A stretch of 64,000 nucleotides of DNA from Lunularia cruciata. Its lineage: Eukaryota; Streptophyta; Marchantiopsida; Lunulariales; Lunulariaceae. The stretch is from contig OX419757.1 of NCBI GenBank assembly GCA_948567375.1, positions 59,086,001 to 59,150,000 of the forward strand. Reading direction: 5' to 3'. Shown here one piece after another: positions 1 through 8,966 of the stretch (positions are counted from its first letter, which is position 1; each line of letters opens with the position of its first letter). The notes beneath the pieces are model-generated. The model ran no database searches and had not been told where the DNA came from. It was given only the letters and a program-made list of their open reading frames with translations. A program made the position numbers and the translations under genes.

Positions 1-480
1 GTGACAGATCAAGTACTGATTTGAGTTGAGTTGAGTTGAATTGTTAAGCAATCTGATTACATCAGAGAAGTGAAGTCAGGGGGAAATCGGGTGCAGGAAC
101 ATTGAGTGTTGGTGGTATCTCCAAGCTCGGTGGATCGTGGTAGCTCGATTTAGGTTCTGTGTTTCCCTAGTGTGCAGAACTCGTGTAGTTGATGCAAATT
201 TGGCAGTTAGGCGGACGGTGTGCGGAAGCGCTGGCCAAATTTCGAGCAAAGAAGGAGCAATTTTCGAGCAGTGTTGTGATTTTGAGCTCAGGAGGTGAAG
301 GCAGGACCAATTTGCTGCGAGTTGGGCTCAGAAAGTGAAATTGAAGGTGGAGTTGGAAAGCTCTTCTCATGAAATTGTGATTTGGAAAAACCCGTTTTGT
401 CAATTTGGCTCGAGTGGAAAGTTAGCGGGGGATTTGGCAGACATCCATCTTTAGGGTTTACGTCAGATTTTGGGCCAAAA

Positions 481-580
481 TTGGAGGAGTTTCGCTGTTT
501 GGCCAGATTTGGAGAACTTTTGCTAGTTTGGAGGAGTTTCGCAGATTTGGAGAAGTTTCGCCAATTTTGGAGGAGGTTCG
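481..580 (+). repeat. Degenerate tandem repeat in family 1 leader
   Basis: Four to five imperfect units of about 20-25 bp share the core TTTGGAGGAGTTTCGC, with variants in AGAAGTTTCGCC and GAGGAGGTTCG. Role unknown; it lies in the presumed untranslated leader of the retroelement RNA. Confidence 0.6.
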
Positions 581-670
581 AAGTGGCAACAAGAAAGGCC
601 TCATTTCGGCGCTTCGAGGCATAGGGCTGTGGGCTATGAGAGGCTACGAAGGCCTAGAAGGGCCAGAAGG

Positions 671-692
671 GCCAGCAAGCCAGCTTGCTGGC
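671..692. repeat. Near-perfect 22-bp palindrome in family 1 leader
   Basis: Arms GCCAGCAAGC (671-680) and GCTTGCTGGC (683-692) are perfect reverse complements around a 2-nt centre. In RNA this would form a stem or a self-complementary dimer contact. Retroelement leaders commonly contain dimerisation/packaging hairpins, but assigning that role here is inference. Confidence 0.7.
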
Positions 693-965
693 GTGAGGCT
701 AGCTAGTTTAGTGTAGATCTTGGTCATTGGTTGGCAAAATCTGCCTTTCTTGCTAGATTGTGCGCAATAGGGTTTGACCCCTAGATCTCTTGTTCCTAGA
801 CTGGTGCCCTAGCCAACTGGTCCACCCTCACTTGTTGTCATAGTGACTGTGCCACTGTTATCTATACACATGTAGCTTTGGCTAGGAGAGGCAGTTTGAT
901 CCCATTCTTGGTGATCCTGGTAGCTTAGGACTTAGATACGAACTACTCTTATGTCAAATGCCAAA

Positions 966-978
966 TGGTGGCAGAGTC
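966..978 (+). other. Weak candidate primer binding site
   Basis: TGGTGGCAGAGTC matches the plant initiator-Met PBS TGGTATCAGAGC at nine of the first eleven positions. No LTR end is recognised just upstream, so this is only a candidate; a second weak candidate (TGGTATC) lies near 116. Confidence 0.25.
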
Positions 979-1492
979 AGTCCCGTGTTGTGTTATGAGA
1001 TGGAGGGTTTTTGTTTAGATTTCTTGTGATTGGATCCCCTCCATTCTCTGCTTCCTGTTTGTGCACCACGTTTGTGTGAGGTGCCTTGACTTTTGAGCGT
1101 TGGTGCTCTGGTGTGCTCTCGGTGGTGAGGCTGGAGTGATGACTAGTCAGACTACCTTTGTTTCTCTCCGGTGAGGCAAGAAGTGATGACCTGCAGACCG
1201 TGAGAGTGCGTGTTATGATGGCAGGTTACAGGTTGCCCTTCCCCTAGTGTAGTTATCTTGGTTAGAGTTACATTAGTGGGTGGTGTTTTAGTTGGTGTTG
1301 GCACGCGGTGGTGTTGGCACTTGGTGGGGCACTTGCGGTTGCGACTTGCTGTTGCAGTTGGTGGTTCGGGTTTGTTGGTGTGGTTACTTTGTCACGACGG
1401 AGTTCTTTGGAGATTCCAGAGGAGTTAGCCCTGCAGTACGCAGTGGGTTTACTCGGAGTGGTGCTCGGTATCAGCCTGTATCTCAGGTCCCA

Positions 1493-2494
1493 ATGAGGGA
1501 GGAGATTGACTCTGAGTTGGAGTTCGACACAGGAGCTGATTCAGTTGAGAGTGCACTTGGTGTGTCCGCACCGTTGTTGTGGGACATGGACGAGATTTAT
1601 GGGGCCTCCAAAGGCCCTAGGCGTTACTCTGGTACAGTGGGTACCATTGAGTTGGATGACTTCATCCAGGAGTTCGATAGTTGGTGTGATCTGCAGCAGA
1701 TGCGGAACCCGACTTTGTTCACACCCTTCATGGCATGGAAGGGGTTGTTTCAGCACTTGGAGGGTCCACCGATGGATGACTACCATGAGTTCAGGAGAGC
1801 TCATTTGGAGGAGATTGAGTTATGGAGACAGTATTGGTCTCCACACTATGTCTCCATCACTTCAGGTTTGGTGGCCAGGAGTAGGTCGGCTGTACCTACG
1901 AGTTCTAGCTCGAGTAGTGTTGGTGGAGCTAGTGGAGGTGCACTAGCTGGAGATAGTGCTACTACGAGTGGAGGTACCGCTGCAGGAGGTGGTGTGGTAC
2001 CGGGGTTTAACCCCATGGTTGAGTTCTTCCTATGTTTGAGGCAGAACTACCAAGGAGTGCGGACTGACAAGCTCAGGAGCTTGCAGGAGTTCCAGTGGAA
2101 GGCTGGAGAGAGCCTACGCGAGGCATACACTCGCATGAGGCGGCTGATCAGTTTCACTCAGGGAGTTACTGAGGCCCAGGCAGTCCAATTTTGGTATGGG
2201 ATACTAGATAGGGAGTTGCGACGTAGAGTTCGTGATGCTACGTTGTTGCAGGCTACTTCGCCCACTTTGGCAGTAGTCTTTGGTTTGGCTGAGCGTATTG
2301 AGCTCAACATGGTGGAGGAGAGAGTGGTGACATCTGGATTTGGTAGAGAGACCTCATCCACGGTTGTGACTTCTTCTAGAGTGCAGCAGAGTGCACCACG
2401 CCCAGTTGGTTTTCGAGGACAGGGTGGACAGCCCAGATCCTATGGAGCGAGTGGAGGGCCTAGTGGAGTTAGACCCTTACCCTCATTTTCGGGG
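1493..2494 (+). CDS. Gag capsid region of copy A
   Basis: After an acidic N-terminus starting MREEIDSELE there are two capsid-like segments, one around 1640-1830 (WKGLFQHLEG area) and a typical gypsy Gag C-terminal capsid at about 2005-2320, with FFLCLRQNYQGV, SLREAYTRMRRLISF and VQFWYGIL. A Ser/Gly-rich linker (about 1890-2000) separates them. The capsid assembles the virus-like particle that packages element RNA in the cytoplasm. The frame meets TAG at 2495; the codon is probably a mutated CAG in a Gln-rich stretch leading into the zinc knuckles. Copy C retains an AT-drifted version split by a chromovirus insertion. Confidence 0.8.
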
Positions 2495-2497
2495 TAG

Positions 2498-3190
2498 CAG
2501 CAACCAGTGAGTGGTGGTGTTGCTTGTTGGACTTGTGGTGGACCTCACCATAGGAGAGAGTGTACTCAGGGCAGCGGACCTGATACCTCTGGTGCATCAC
2601 AGCCAGCACAGAGGCAGTGTGAGCACTGCCATAGATTTGGTCATACTAGTGACCGGTGTTTTGACCTACACCCGGAGTTACGGAGTGGTAGGGCTGCTAT
2701 GGCAGGTAGTAGAGGAGCTCCAGTTCATGGAGGACGAGGTGGTAGAGGTGGTGGTAGAGGATCTACACCTAGTAGGGGTGCAGTACCTGCCCTTACTTCT
2801 GACACAGCTATGGCTACTCGGATTGAGCAGTTGGAGCAGAGATTGGCTAGTATGGCTATTGCTCATAGGAGATCAGATTCGGGTGCTGAGGCTTCCACCT
2901 CATATGCTGGTGATAGAGATGCTTTGGACTTCATGTGCGGAGCAGCACAGGTGGATGCATCTGCAGCAGTGACTAGGAGTGCAGTACGTGCTCCAGAGCC
3001 TAGAGGAGCATCAGTGGAGTTGGACCCACAGAGAGGAGAGGTTGGGAGACAGGTCAGACTTCCCCAATCTTTCACGTTATCTGAGGCATTGCAGACAACA
3101 TCCATGGTTCCTAGACGTCCCAGTGCAGGTGTGGTAGGTGGTGATGGAGTACTTGATGGAGTACCTACTAGTCAGCCACCTGCTACTACA
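2498..3190 (+). CDS. Nucleocapsid: two zinc knuckles and linker, copy A
   Basis: The first knuckle (2525-2563) is CWTCGGPHHRREC, a Cx2Cx3Hx4C variant common in plant Gags. The second (2618-2659) is CEHCHRFGHTSDRC, a canonical Cx2Cx4Hx4C. A Gly/Arg-rich stretch (about 2730-2790, GGRGGRGGGRG) follows and is likely RNA-binding. The rest is a low-complexity linker towards the protease. Nucleocapsid binds and packages genomic RNA. The segment ends at an in-frame TAG (3191) where copy C reads AAG, so the stop is private to copy A. Confidence 0.85.
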
Positions 3191-3193
3191 TAG

Positions 3194-4282
3194 ATTGAGT
3201 CTAGCATGATGTTGGGGGCGGCTCAGCGGATTATGCGGCATCCTTTATTTTCAGCCAGTGACATGTTTACATTGGGAGTGGACCCAGCCCCAGTGTTCCG
3301 GTTGGCTGCCACGTTGTGTGAGAGTAGGGATGGTGCAGTTCCTACTACTAGAGCAGAGGTGGTTGGTAGTGGAGCTGACTTGGTTGAGGAGCATGGGATC
3401 CGTTCAGCGACCAGTGGTTTATGGCAGGCAGCAGCGGCTAGACTGGAGGAGTTGCCAGCTAGACCGGCCTTTGAGAGAGCGCGGTTTACACCTGGTGTTG
3501 TCCTATTGGATAACCAGAGGGGGATCTTTCATTTGGTAGGACCTTCAGGGAAGGTCTATACACCACAGAGAGTCTTGTTAGACTCTGGTGCGCAGCCCCT
3601 TATGTTGGGGAAGGCTGCAGTTGTTGGTCTGGAGTTACGGAAGACCGATGTGGAGAGGTGTTCATTTCAGATCCAGACATCTCTTGGTGGTGGTTCGACA
3701 CAGTACATCACACGTGGAGAGCTTGTTGTCCAGGTTCAGCCTGGTCATCCGACTGATAGCTCGGTGGTGGGAGCTCAGGCTATTGCGACGATAGCTGAGT
3801 CCTATGATGTGCTAGTTGGGGGAGCAGTGTTATACCCTATGGGTTTCAGTATTGACTATTGGGAGGAGACAGCCTCTTATAGACCTGGTTGGCAGTCTGG
3901 TGAGGGACGGGTATGTCGCCTACCAGTACGCTTCAGTAGTGGCAGTCTTGGCTCACTACAGTCCGGGACCATGGCAGCATCAGTTTTGGCTTTCAACGGT
4001 GCAGTTACTTGGCCTGGTGACTTGTTGGAGGGGAACACCCATGCAGAGGATACTCCAATACCAGAGGAGATCACTCGGCTATGGAGTACGAGTGGGATTG
4101 TTCCATCCACCTTGGATGTTCCATTGTGGAGTTCAGAGGAGGCATTGCAGCAGCATGCAGATCAGTTGGTGCAGCAGGCTTGGAGTGGAGCCTTCGTACC
4201 ATCAGGGGATGAGTGTGAGGATGAGCCTCCAAAGGCGATTGCTTTGACACCTCTGGATACCACACTCATTGCTTGGCAGTAT
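3194..4282 (+). CDS. Retropepsin-like aspartic protease region of copy A
   Basis: The catalytic motif LLDSGAQPLMLG has its Asp codon at 3581-3583, and the downstream flap/second half ends in YDVLVGGAVLYPMGFSID, equivalent to the family's hydrophobic-G-x-L motif. The protease would cleave the polyprotein. The segment is long (about 360 codons): the N-terminal third (3194-3480) and the stretch after 3900 have no recognisable domain and form spacers, the second leading directly into the methyltransferase. Confidence 0.8.
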
Positions 4283-5272
4283 CCAGTAGAGGGGATATGC
4301 CTATTGGAGTTGTTTGGTGGGATCAGCACCGGACTAGCTGCGGTATTACAGGCGGGTATCCGAGTACAGAGGTACTTGTATGTAGAGAGAGATGAGACTG
4401 CTAGGCGAGTCTCTCTACATCATGTGGCACACTTGGCCTATCGGTATCCGGAGTTATTACCAATGTCAGCAGTCAGAGGTTACCAGAAGGCCTTACCAGG
4501 AGACATTTCCTTACTGGGGGCGCATGACCTAGAGAGACATGGGCCTGTTCACTTGGTGATTTCTGGATGGCCATGTCAGGGACATACACGTGCGGGCCGC
4601 GGTTTGGGTCTTCAGGATCCTCATTCTGGTGTGTTTTAGGAGATGTTACGGATACTACGACATCTCCAGGTTCATCAGTCTGTTTCTCCAGCTTACCTTT
4701 TGGAGAACGTTCCATTGATGGGTGATTCTCGCACTAGAGTGGTGGCGAGTACACATCAGGTCCATTCATGGATGGGACCTGCTGTATTGTTAGATGCAGC
4801 CAGAGTGGGATCACGGGCTCATCGTCTTCGTCTTTGGTGGACAAACCTCTTACCCAGAGAGGTTCTACAGCGTGCTTATGATGGGATTCAGCGACTGGAC
4901 CACATTCTTGTTGATGATATCTTGGATGTTGGGCGTCAGTCTCAGACAGTGGTAGTGGCTGATAGGTCACCCATGGCAGTGGTGAACCTAGTTGGACAGC
5001 CTAGAGCTGCATTTCCCACACTCATGAGTTTCCCAAGCTCTCATGCTTTTCGAGAGGGAGGACCTGGACTTGTTTGGGACTCATAGTTACAGCAGTTGGT
5101 GGAGCCCAATGCTGATGAGAGAGAGCGGGCGATGGGTTTTCGCACCGGTATTACCGTTGTTCCAGCAGTGTCAAAGGCATCCAGGCTTCAGGTGTTAGGT
5201 CAGGCTATGGACCTGAACTGTTTGACCTGGATTGTGAGCCTTGGTTTGGCAGAGCAGCGTAGGATGCGCTTG
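4283..5272 (+). CDS. DNMT3/DRM-type cytosine-5 DNA methyltransferase domain inside a retrotransposon pol
   Basis: The catalytic motifs occur in order. Motif I LLELFGGISTG (4301-4333) binds S-adenosylmethionine; motif II YLYVERD (about 4376-4396) supplies the acidic residue for the ribose. Motif IV SGWPCQGHTRAGRG carries the catalytic Cys at 4574-4576; motif VI YLLENVP has ENVP at 4703-4714. Motif VIII-like DAARVGSRAHRLRLWWTNL follows (about 4790-4846), and the C-terminal MGFRTGITVVPAVSKASRL then LGQAMDLN corresponds to motifs IX/X. The ID/DA-x4-AHR-R-WWxN pattern and linear motif order resemble animal DNMT3 and plant DRM rather than MET1/CMT, and the size of about 330 codons fits a DNMT3 catalytic domain. 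Stops at 4637 and 5084 break it. It would transfer methyl groups to cytosine in DNA; it sits between protease and RT. Confidence 0.92.
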
Positions 5273-5790
5273 ATAGGCATCACCACTCGGACACTTGTGA
5301 GCCTTGTGCCTATCGAGACGATTCAGGCACATGCTGGGGGCGATGGACCGAGTGGACATGGTATTCTTGGGACACATCCAGTAGCTACTAGGGAGAGTGG
5401 TCTACTTGGAGTCCATCTAGGTGAGCGTGGGCTACTTGGATTACACCCTTGGTCCACATGGGATGCAGCCAGAGGACGTATGGAGCTTGCAGCCAGAGTG
5501 GAGGGAGTTTTTCACACAGAGGTTGGGACCTCTAGTGGTCGGGAGCATGACACCACTGCTCCCAAGGGCCCAGTATAGCAGCCAATCAGTACGTCTTCCA
5601 CTTCTACTACAGTTACAGAGGATACTTGGGAGCCAGATCTTGGACCCAAGCTTACTGGAGAGGAAAGACGGAGGGTTTGGAGGTTCTTGAGGAGTCACAC
5701 GAGTTGTTTTGCCTTCAGTATGAAGGATTTGGGTGCTCTGAAGGGACCTGGTATACGGATTGAGCTGACTAGCGACACACCTGTTTTCTG
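5273..5790 (+). CDS. Linker between methyltransferase and RT, copy A
   Basis: No recognised domain in the first two thirds, which contains repetitive GHGILGTHP / GLLGVHLGERGLLGLHP segments. The last part (about 5640-5790) resembles the segment just before RT in other gypsy elements, ending in a Pro-Tyr-Arg motif after a TGA (5789) that stands where Arg is usual. A TAG at 5576 is followed by CAG CCA. Copy C lacks about 540 bp equivalent to A 4900-5447. Confidence 0.65.
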
Positions 5791-5791
5791 A

Positions 5792-6680
5792 CGTCCTTAT
5801 CGATATAGTGAGATGGAGAGGACATTGATTCAGAGCCGGAGTAGTGACCTTTTTGAGGCTGGTTTGGTGGAGATTTCACATGGAGAGTATGCATCAGCGA
5901 CAGTGATGCCAGCCAAGAAGGATATGCATGGCAACTATACAGATAGGCGGATGTGTGGAGATTACCGTCCTATCAACCGACAGACCAGGGCTGATCGGTA
6001 TGCCATGCCTACACCGGAGGAGATTTTTGATGCGATTGGGCATGCAAAGGTCTTCAGTACTTTGGATCTTCGAGCGGGATATCATCAGTTGCCGATCAGG
6101 GAGGAGGATAAGTCCAAGACAGCATTTTGGGCTATTGATCCTCACGGCAAGGATGTGTTATATCAGTGGAGGTTCTTACCATTTGGGTTGAAGAATGCTC
6201 CTGCTGAGTTCCAGAGGGTCATGGATAGGATCCTAGCTGGATTGGATTTTGCTCGGTGCTATATTGATGACATTTTGGTGTATAGCACTACTGTGGAGGA
6301 GCATGAGAGACAGTTGTTGGAGGTGTTTGAGAGGTTGAGATCTCATGGACTCAAATTACATCCTGGGAAGTGTAGGTTCTTCCATGAGCAGGTTGAGTAT
6401 TTGGGTCACACTATCTACCCCGGAGGACTTGGTGTTCAGCAGACCAAGGTGGAGGCTATTGCACGTATTCCTTGGCCTACGGATGTGAGTAGAGTGCGAG
6501 CATTCCTTGGGTTGGCGAACTTCTATCGCCGCTATGTTAGAGGATTTAGTGCCATTGCCAAGGCCTTGACAAAGCTGACCAAGCTTACACAAGAGTGGTG
6601 TTGGGGAGATGAGCAGGAGAGAGCTTTTGTAGAGCTCAAGGAGAGGTTGACATCTGCTCCTATTTTGAGGAGACCGATCA
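5792..6680 (+). CDS. Ty3/gypsy reverse transcriptase, copy A
   Basis: Conserved blocks are all present: RRMCGDYRPINRQT, FSTLDLRAGYHQLPI, FLPFGLKNAPAEFQRVM, the active site CYIDDILVYS (YIDD at 6260-6271), then HGLKLHPGKCRFF and VRAFLGLANFYRRYV. The metal-binding aspartates are intact. RT copies element RNA to cDNA in the particle. This is the best-preserved domain with no stop from 5792 to 8251, so an RT-RNase H-integrase frame is fully open. Confidence 0.95.
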
Positions 6681-7070
6681 GGGGACGACCATTTCAGGTT
6701 CACACTGATTGGAGTATGTTGGGGCTTGGAGCGGTGCTCACCCAGCATGATGATGAGGAGAAGGAGTTTGTGGTGGCCTATGCTAGTCGCTCCAACAATT
6801 CAGCGGAGGCGAAGTATAGTTCATATGAGGGAGAGTGCTTGGCAGCAGTTTGGGCAGTAGCACATTTCCGATGTTACCTATTTGGTAACCCCTTCACTCT
6901 CATCACTGATCATCAGCCGCTGAAGTGGTTGATGGAGTCCGACAAGCTTTCAGGGAAGCTTGCACGATGGGCTCTGATTTTACAGGAGTATGATTTCACG
7001 GTTGTTCACAGACCTGGAGTGGTGAACCGTGATGCAGATGGGTTGAGTAGAAACCCATGTCCCAGCCAGC
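6681..7070 (+). CDS. RNase H domain, copy A
   Basis: Starts at FQVHTDWSMLGLGAVLTQ (first catalytic Asp), continues with YSSYEGECLAAVWAV (Glu) and LITDHQPLKWL (Asp), and ends with HRPGVVNRDADGLSR (last Asp). It degrades the RNA strand of the RNA-DNA hybrid. Copy B begins within this domain. Confidence 0.92.
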
Positions 7071-8251
7071 AGGATCAGACCAGAGCACGTTGGCATGGTG
7101 AGACAGATGAGGAGATGGTGCCAGGTTGGCATGCATCGGCCTTTCTGTGTATATTTGCAGAGACTTTGGTGGTATCTCTCTCAGCGCATACAGGAGGAGT
7201 TATTGAGGTCACAGATCCAGAGAGTGAAGATATTGGTACAGTTCAGCGAGACATTCATGATGATGTCTTAGTGATGGACTATCTTCGCACTGGTGTTGTG
7301 GGTGGCACAGTTGGGGCCAAGGAGAGAGACCGTGTTCTTCAGCGGGCCAGACGGTTCAGATTGGAGGGTAGACACCTTTTGCGTGTATGGGAGGATGGTA
7401 GAGTGCGAGTAGTACCACTTCCATCACAGAGACCACAGTTGGTCCGTCATGCTCATGAGGAGCTAGGACATTTTGGAGTAAAGCGTACATATAGCTTACT
7501 CCAGAGTCATTATTGGTGGCGCGGTATGCAGACCGAGGTACAGCAGTTTGTTGCCAGATGTGTGGTTTGTGACCGAGTTAGAGCATCATTCAATGCTCCT
7601 ACGCCACAGTTACACCCATTACCTATCATAGGATTGGGTTACCGTTGGAGTTTGGACTTCACCGGACCTTTACCGCTGACTGTGAGACATCATCGGTATG
7701 TTTTGGTGATGGTGGAGCACTTCTCCAAGTGGATTGAGTTGGTGGCACTTCCTGACAAGTCTAGTGAAGGGACAGCTTACTCGTTCCTGGATCGAGTTCT
7801 TAGTCATTTTGGTGCACCAGCTGAGGTTTTGACTGATCAGGGTACAGAGTTCTTGGGAGAGTTTCAGGTCTTGTGTGACAAGGCTTTGATTGATCATCGT
7901 ACTACATCCCGAGATCACCCTGAGGCAGATGGCTTAGCAGAGAGAGTGGTTCAAACGGTGAAGAGAGGATTGCGAAAGTATGGTTTGCAGAGAGGCCACT
8001 TGGGAGATTGGGATCTCCAATTACCTTGGTTGGCCATGGGCTATCGGTTCAGCCGGCAAGCCTCCTTAGCATCCTTCTCTCCATACTTTCTACTCTATGG
8101 ACGAGATCCAGATTTACCTGCAGCCATTCGTCGAGATGCTACTGTAGTTTTGGACTTGGATGACCCTGATGTATGGATGAGCGCATGTTCTCAACGGGCA
8201 GAGATCTTTCGGAGAGTGATGCCGATGGCCTTCGAGAACTTGGCGATTGCT
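7071..8251 (+). CDS. Integrase (zinc-binding and catalytic core), copy A
   Basis: An N-terminal HHCC zinc module is formed by HEELGHFG plus CVVC (about 7450-7580). The core has LDFTGPLP with the first Asp at 7655, LTDQGTEF with the second Asp at 7835, and DGLAERVVQ with the Glu at 7940, so the D-D-E triad is complete. The usual QTDGQTER segment is changed to PEADGLAER. Integrase inserts element DNA into chromosomes. The frame runs into a TAG (8252) where B and C have CAA. Confidence 0.92.
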
Positions 8252-8254
8252 TAG

Positions 8255-8540
8255 CATAGAGATACTTTACGCTATGCTACCATTCGAGGAGGAGGTTATA
8301 GACCCTCGATCCGTCGATTTCATCCAGGCGACTATGTATATCTACAGCAGACAGCACCGACGACACTTGATGTTTCTACAGGCCGCACTATCTTGAGAGT
8401 GCGCGAGGTTTTGCCATCTGGAGTCCTTGTGTTAGAAGGACGTGATGGTGTTGTTTGGAAGGATCATGTGCGCAATTGTGCGCCATGCCACCTCCCAAAC
8501 ATTGATGGTACTATGGACCCAAGCTTGGCACTTGTACGTG
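8255..8540 (+). CDS. Integrase C-terminal domain, copy A
   Basis: A basic segment (GGGYRPSIRRFHPGDYVYL) and a small beta-rich stretch (ILRVREVLPSGVLVLEGRDG) resemble the SH3-like integrase tail/GPY-F region. No chromodomain is present: the frame passes directly to the PHD finger. Confidence 0.65.
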
Positions 8541-8692
8541 CAGGCTTGAGGTGTATGTTATGTGGCTCTTCTGGTGGAGCTGCTACTATGTTAGTGTGTG
8601 ATAGCTGTTCGAGAGGATGGCATATGGCATGTATGACTCCTCCCCTCACGGTGGTTCCTTAGGGACAGTGGTTATGTCCTAGATGTACTTGA
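8541..8692 (+). CDS. C-terminal PHD zinc finger, copy A
   Basis: A complete C4HC3 ligand set is visible: Cys codons at 8552, 8561, 8597, 8606, His at 8621, Cys at 8630, then Cys at 8675 and 8684. The core is MLVCDSCSRGWHMAC and the end is WLCPRC, both hallmark PHD sequences; a Trp sits before the His and another before the final Cys pair. A TAG at 8660 interrupts it where copy B has CAA. PHD fingers usually bind histone H3 tails; here it takes the place a chromodomain occupies in chromoviruses, so a role in choosing the integration site is inferred. Confidence 0.93.
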
Positions 8693-8861
8693 CCTATAGC
8701 TAGTTCATTCTTTATATGGTATAGATTGCAGACAGGTGACTAACGATGGGGCTCCATAGCACCCGGCCTCCTGATCTTTGCCCATTAGAGGGTATACCAT
8801 ATACTTAGAGTAGATGGCTATCTGGAGTTAGAGGGACCTAACCGCCAGCTAGGGGGGCGAT
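8693..8861 (+). other. 3' untranslated spacer and polypurine tract, copy A
   Basis: No coding potential. The plus-strand priming tract AGGGGGGCGA (about 8851-8860) sits immediately before the 3' LTR start. Copy C has AGGAGGCAA at the same place; copy B has lost this stretch by a deletion of about 165 bp. Confidence 0.7.
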
Positions 8862-8966
8862 TGTGGCACTTTAGAGTCTATGTATGACTTATGTGTGAGT
8901 TGTGCTTTTATAGTGTATGATGTTGACAGCGATGTATGTTGTGTAGCGATGTATATATGCACGATA
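8862..8966 (+). repeat. Truncated 3' LTR of family 1 copy A
   Basis: Begins TGTGGCAC after the polypurine tract and shares GTATGTTGTGTAGC with copies B (near 29843) and C (near 46680), which places it in the LTR. It stops after about 105 bp where chromovirus RT sequence starts. Confidence 0.7.

Larger units (their letters stand above)
1..1492 (+). other. Leader upstream of gag in family 1 copy A
   Basis: This stretch precedes the first good in-frame ATG (1493). The reading frame is open upstream to about 1292 without a clear conserved domain, so ATG 1493 is chosen as the Gag start because the acidic N-terminal segment begins there. The leader holds a degenerate tandem repeat (481-580), a near-perfect palindrome (671-692) and a weak primer-binding-site candidate (966-978). 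The short open frames at 382-716 look like by-products of the repeats rather than genes. No match to the partial 3' LTR of the element was seen, so the 5' LTR boundary remains unknown. Confidence 0.5.
1493..8692 (+). pseudogene. Gag-PR-DNMT-RT-RH-IN-PHD polyprotein, single frame with eight premature stops
   Basis: One reading frame covers 2,399 codons without any frameshift. Premature stops are TAG at 2495, 3191, 4637, 5084, 5576, 8252 and 8660, and TGA at 5789; the natural end is TGA at 8690-8692. Where a sister copy is alignable, 8252 is CAA (Gln) in both B and C and 8660 is CAA in B, so these TAGs are derived. At 4637, 5576 and 5789 copy C also has a stop. TAG from CAG is a CHG-site transition and TGA from CGA a CG-site transition. 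The product would be a retroelement polyprotein processed by its own protease; whether any stop is normally read through is unknown. Confidence 0.9.
1..8966 (+). mobile_element. Ty3/gypsy element, family 1 copy A, carrying DNA methyltransferase and PHD finger
   Basis: The element reads in one frame from 1493 to 8692 in the order Gag, zinc knuckles, protease, cytosine-5 DNA methyltransferase, RT, RNase H, integrase, PHD finger; RT before integrase defines Ty3/gypsy. A polypurine tract (about 8850-8859) precedes the first roughly 100 bp of a 3' LTR that is cut off at about 8966, where a chromovirus fragment begins. The 5' LTR is not recognised and may lie left of the window. Copy A is visibly less AT-rich than copies B and C and has no frameshift, so it is the youngest of the three. 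It is not translatable as it stands because of eight in-frame stops. Confidence 0.93.

Noticed and set aside
167-403. Minus-strand open frame in the leader of copy A
   Set aside because: No domain; overlaps the retroelement leader and has low-complexity composition.
966-978. Definite primer binding site and 5' LTR for copy A
   Set aside because: Only a partial match to the initiator-Met site, and no copy of the 3' LTR was found upstream; kept as a weak candidate only.
1541-1804. Minus-strand frames opposite Gag, methyltransferase, RT and integrase of copy A
   Set aside because: Shadows of the sense frame, whose domains are clear.
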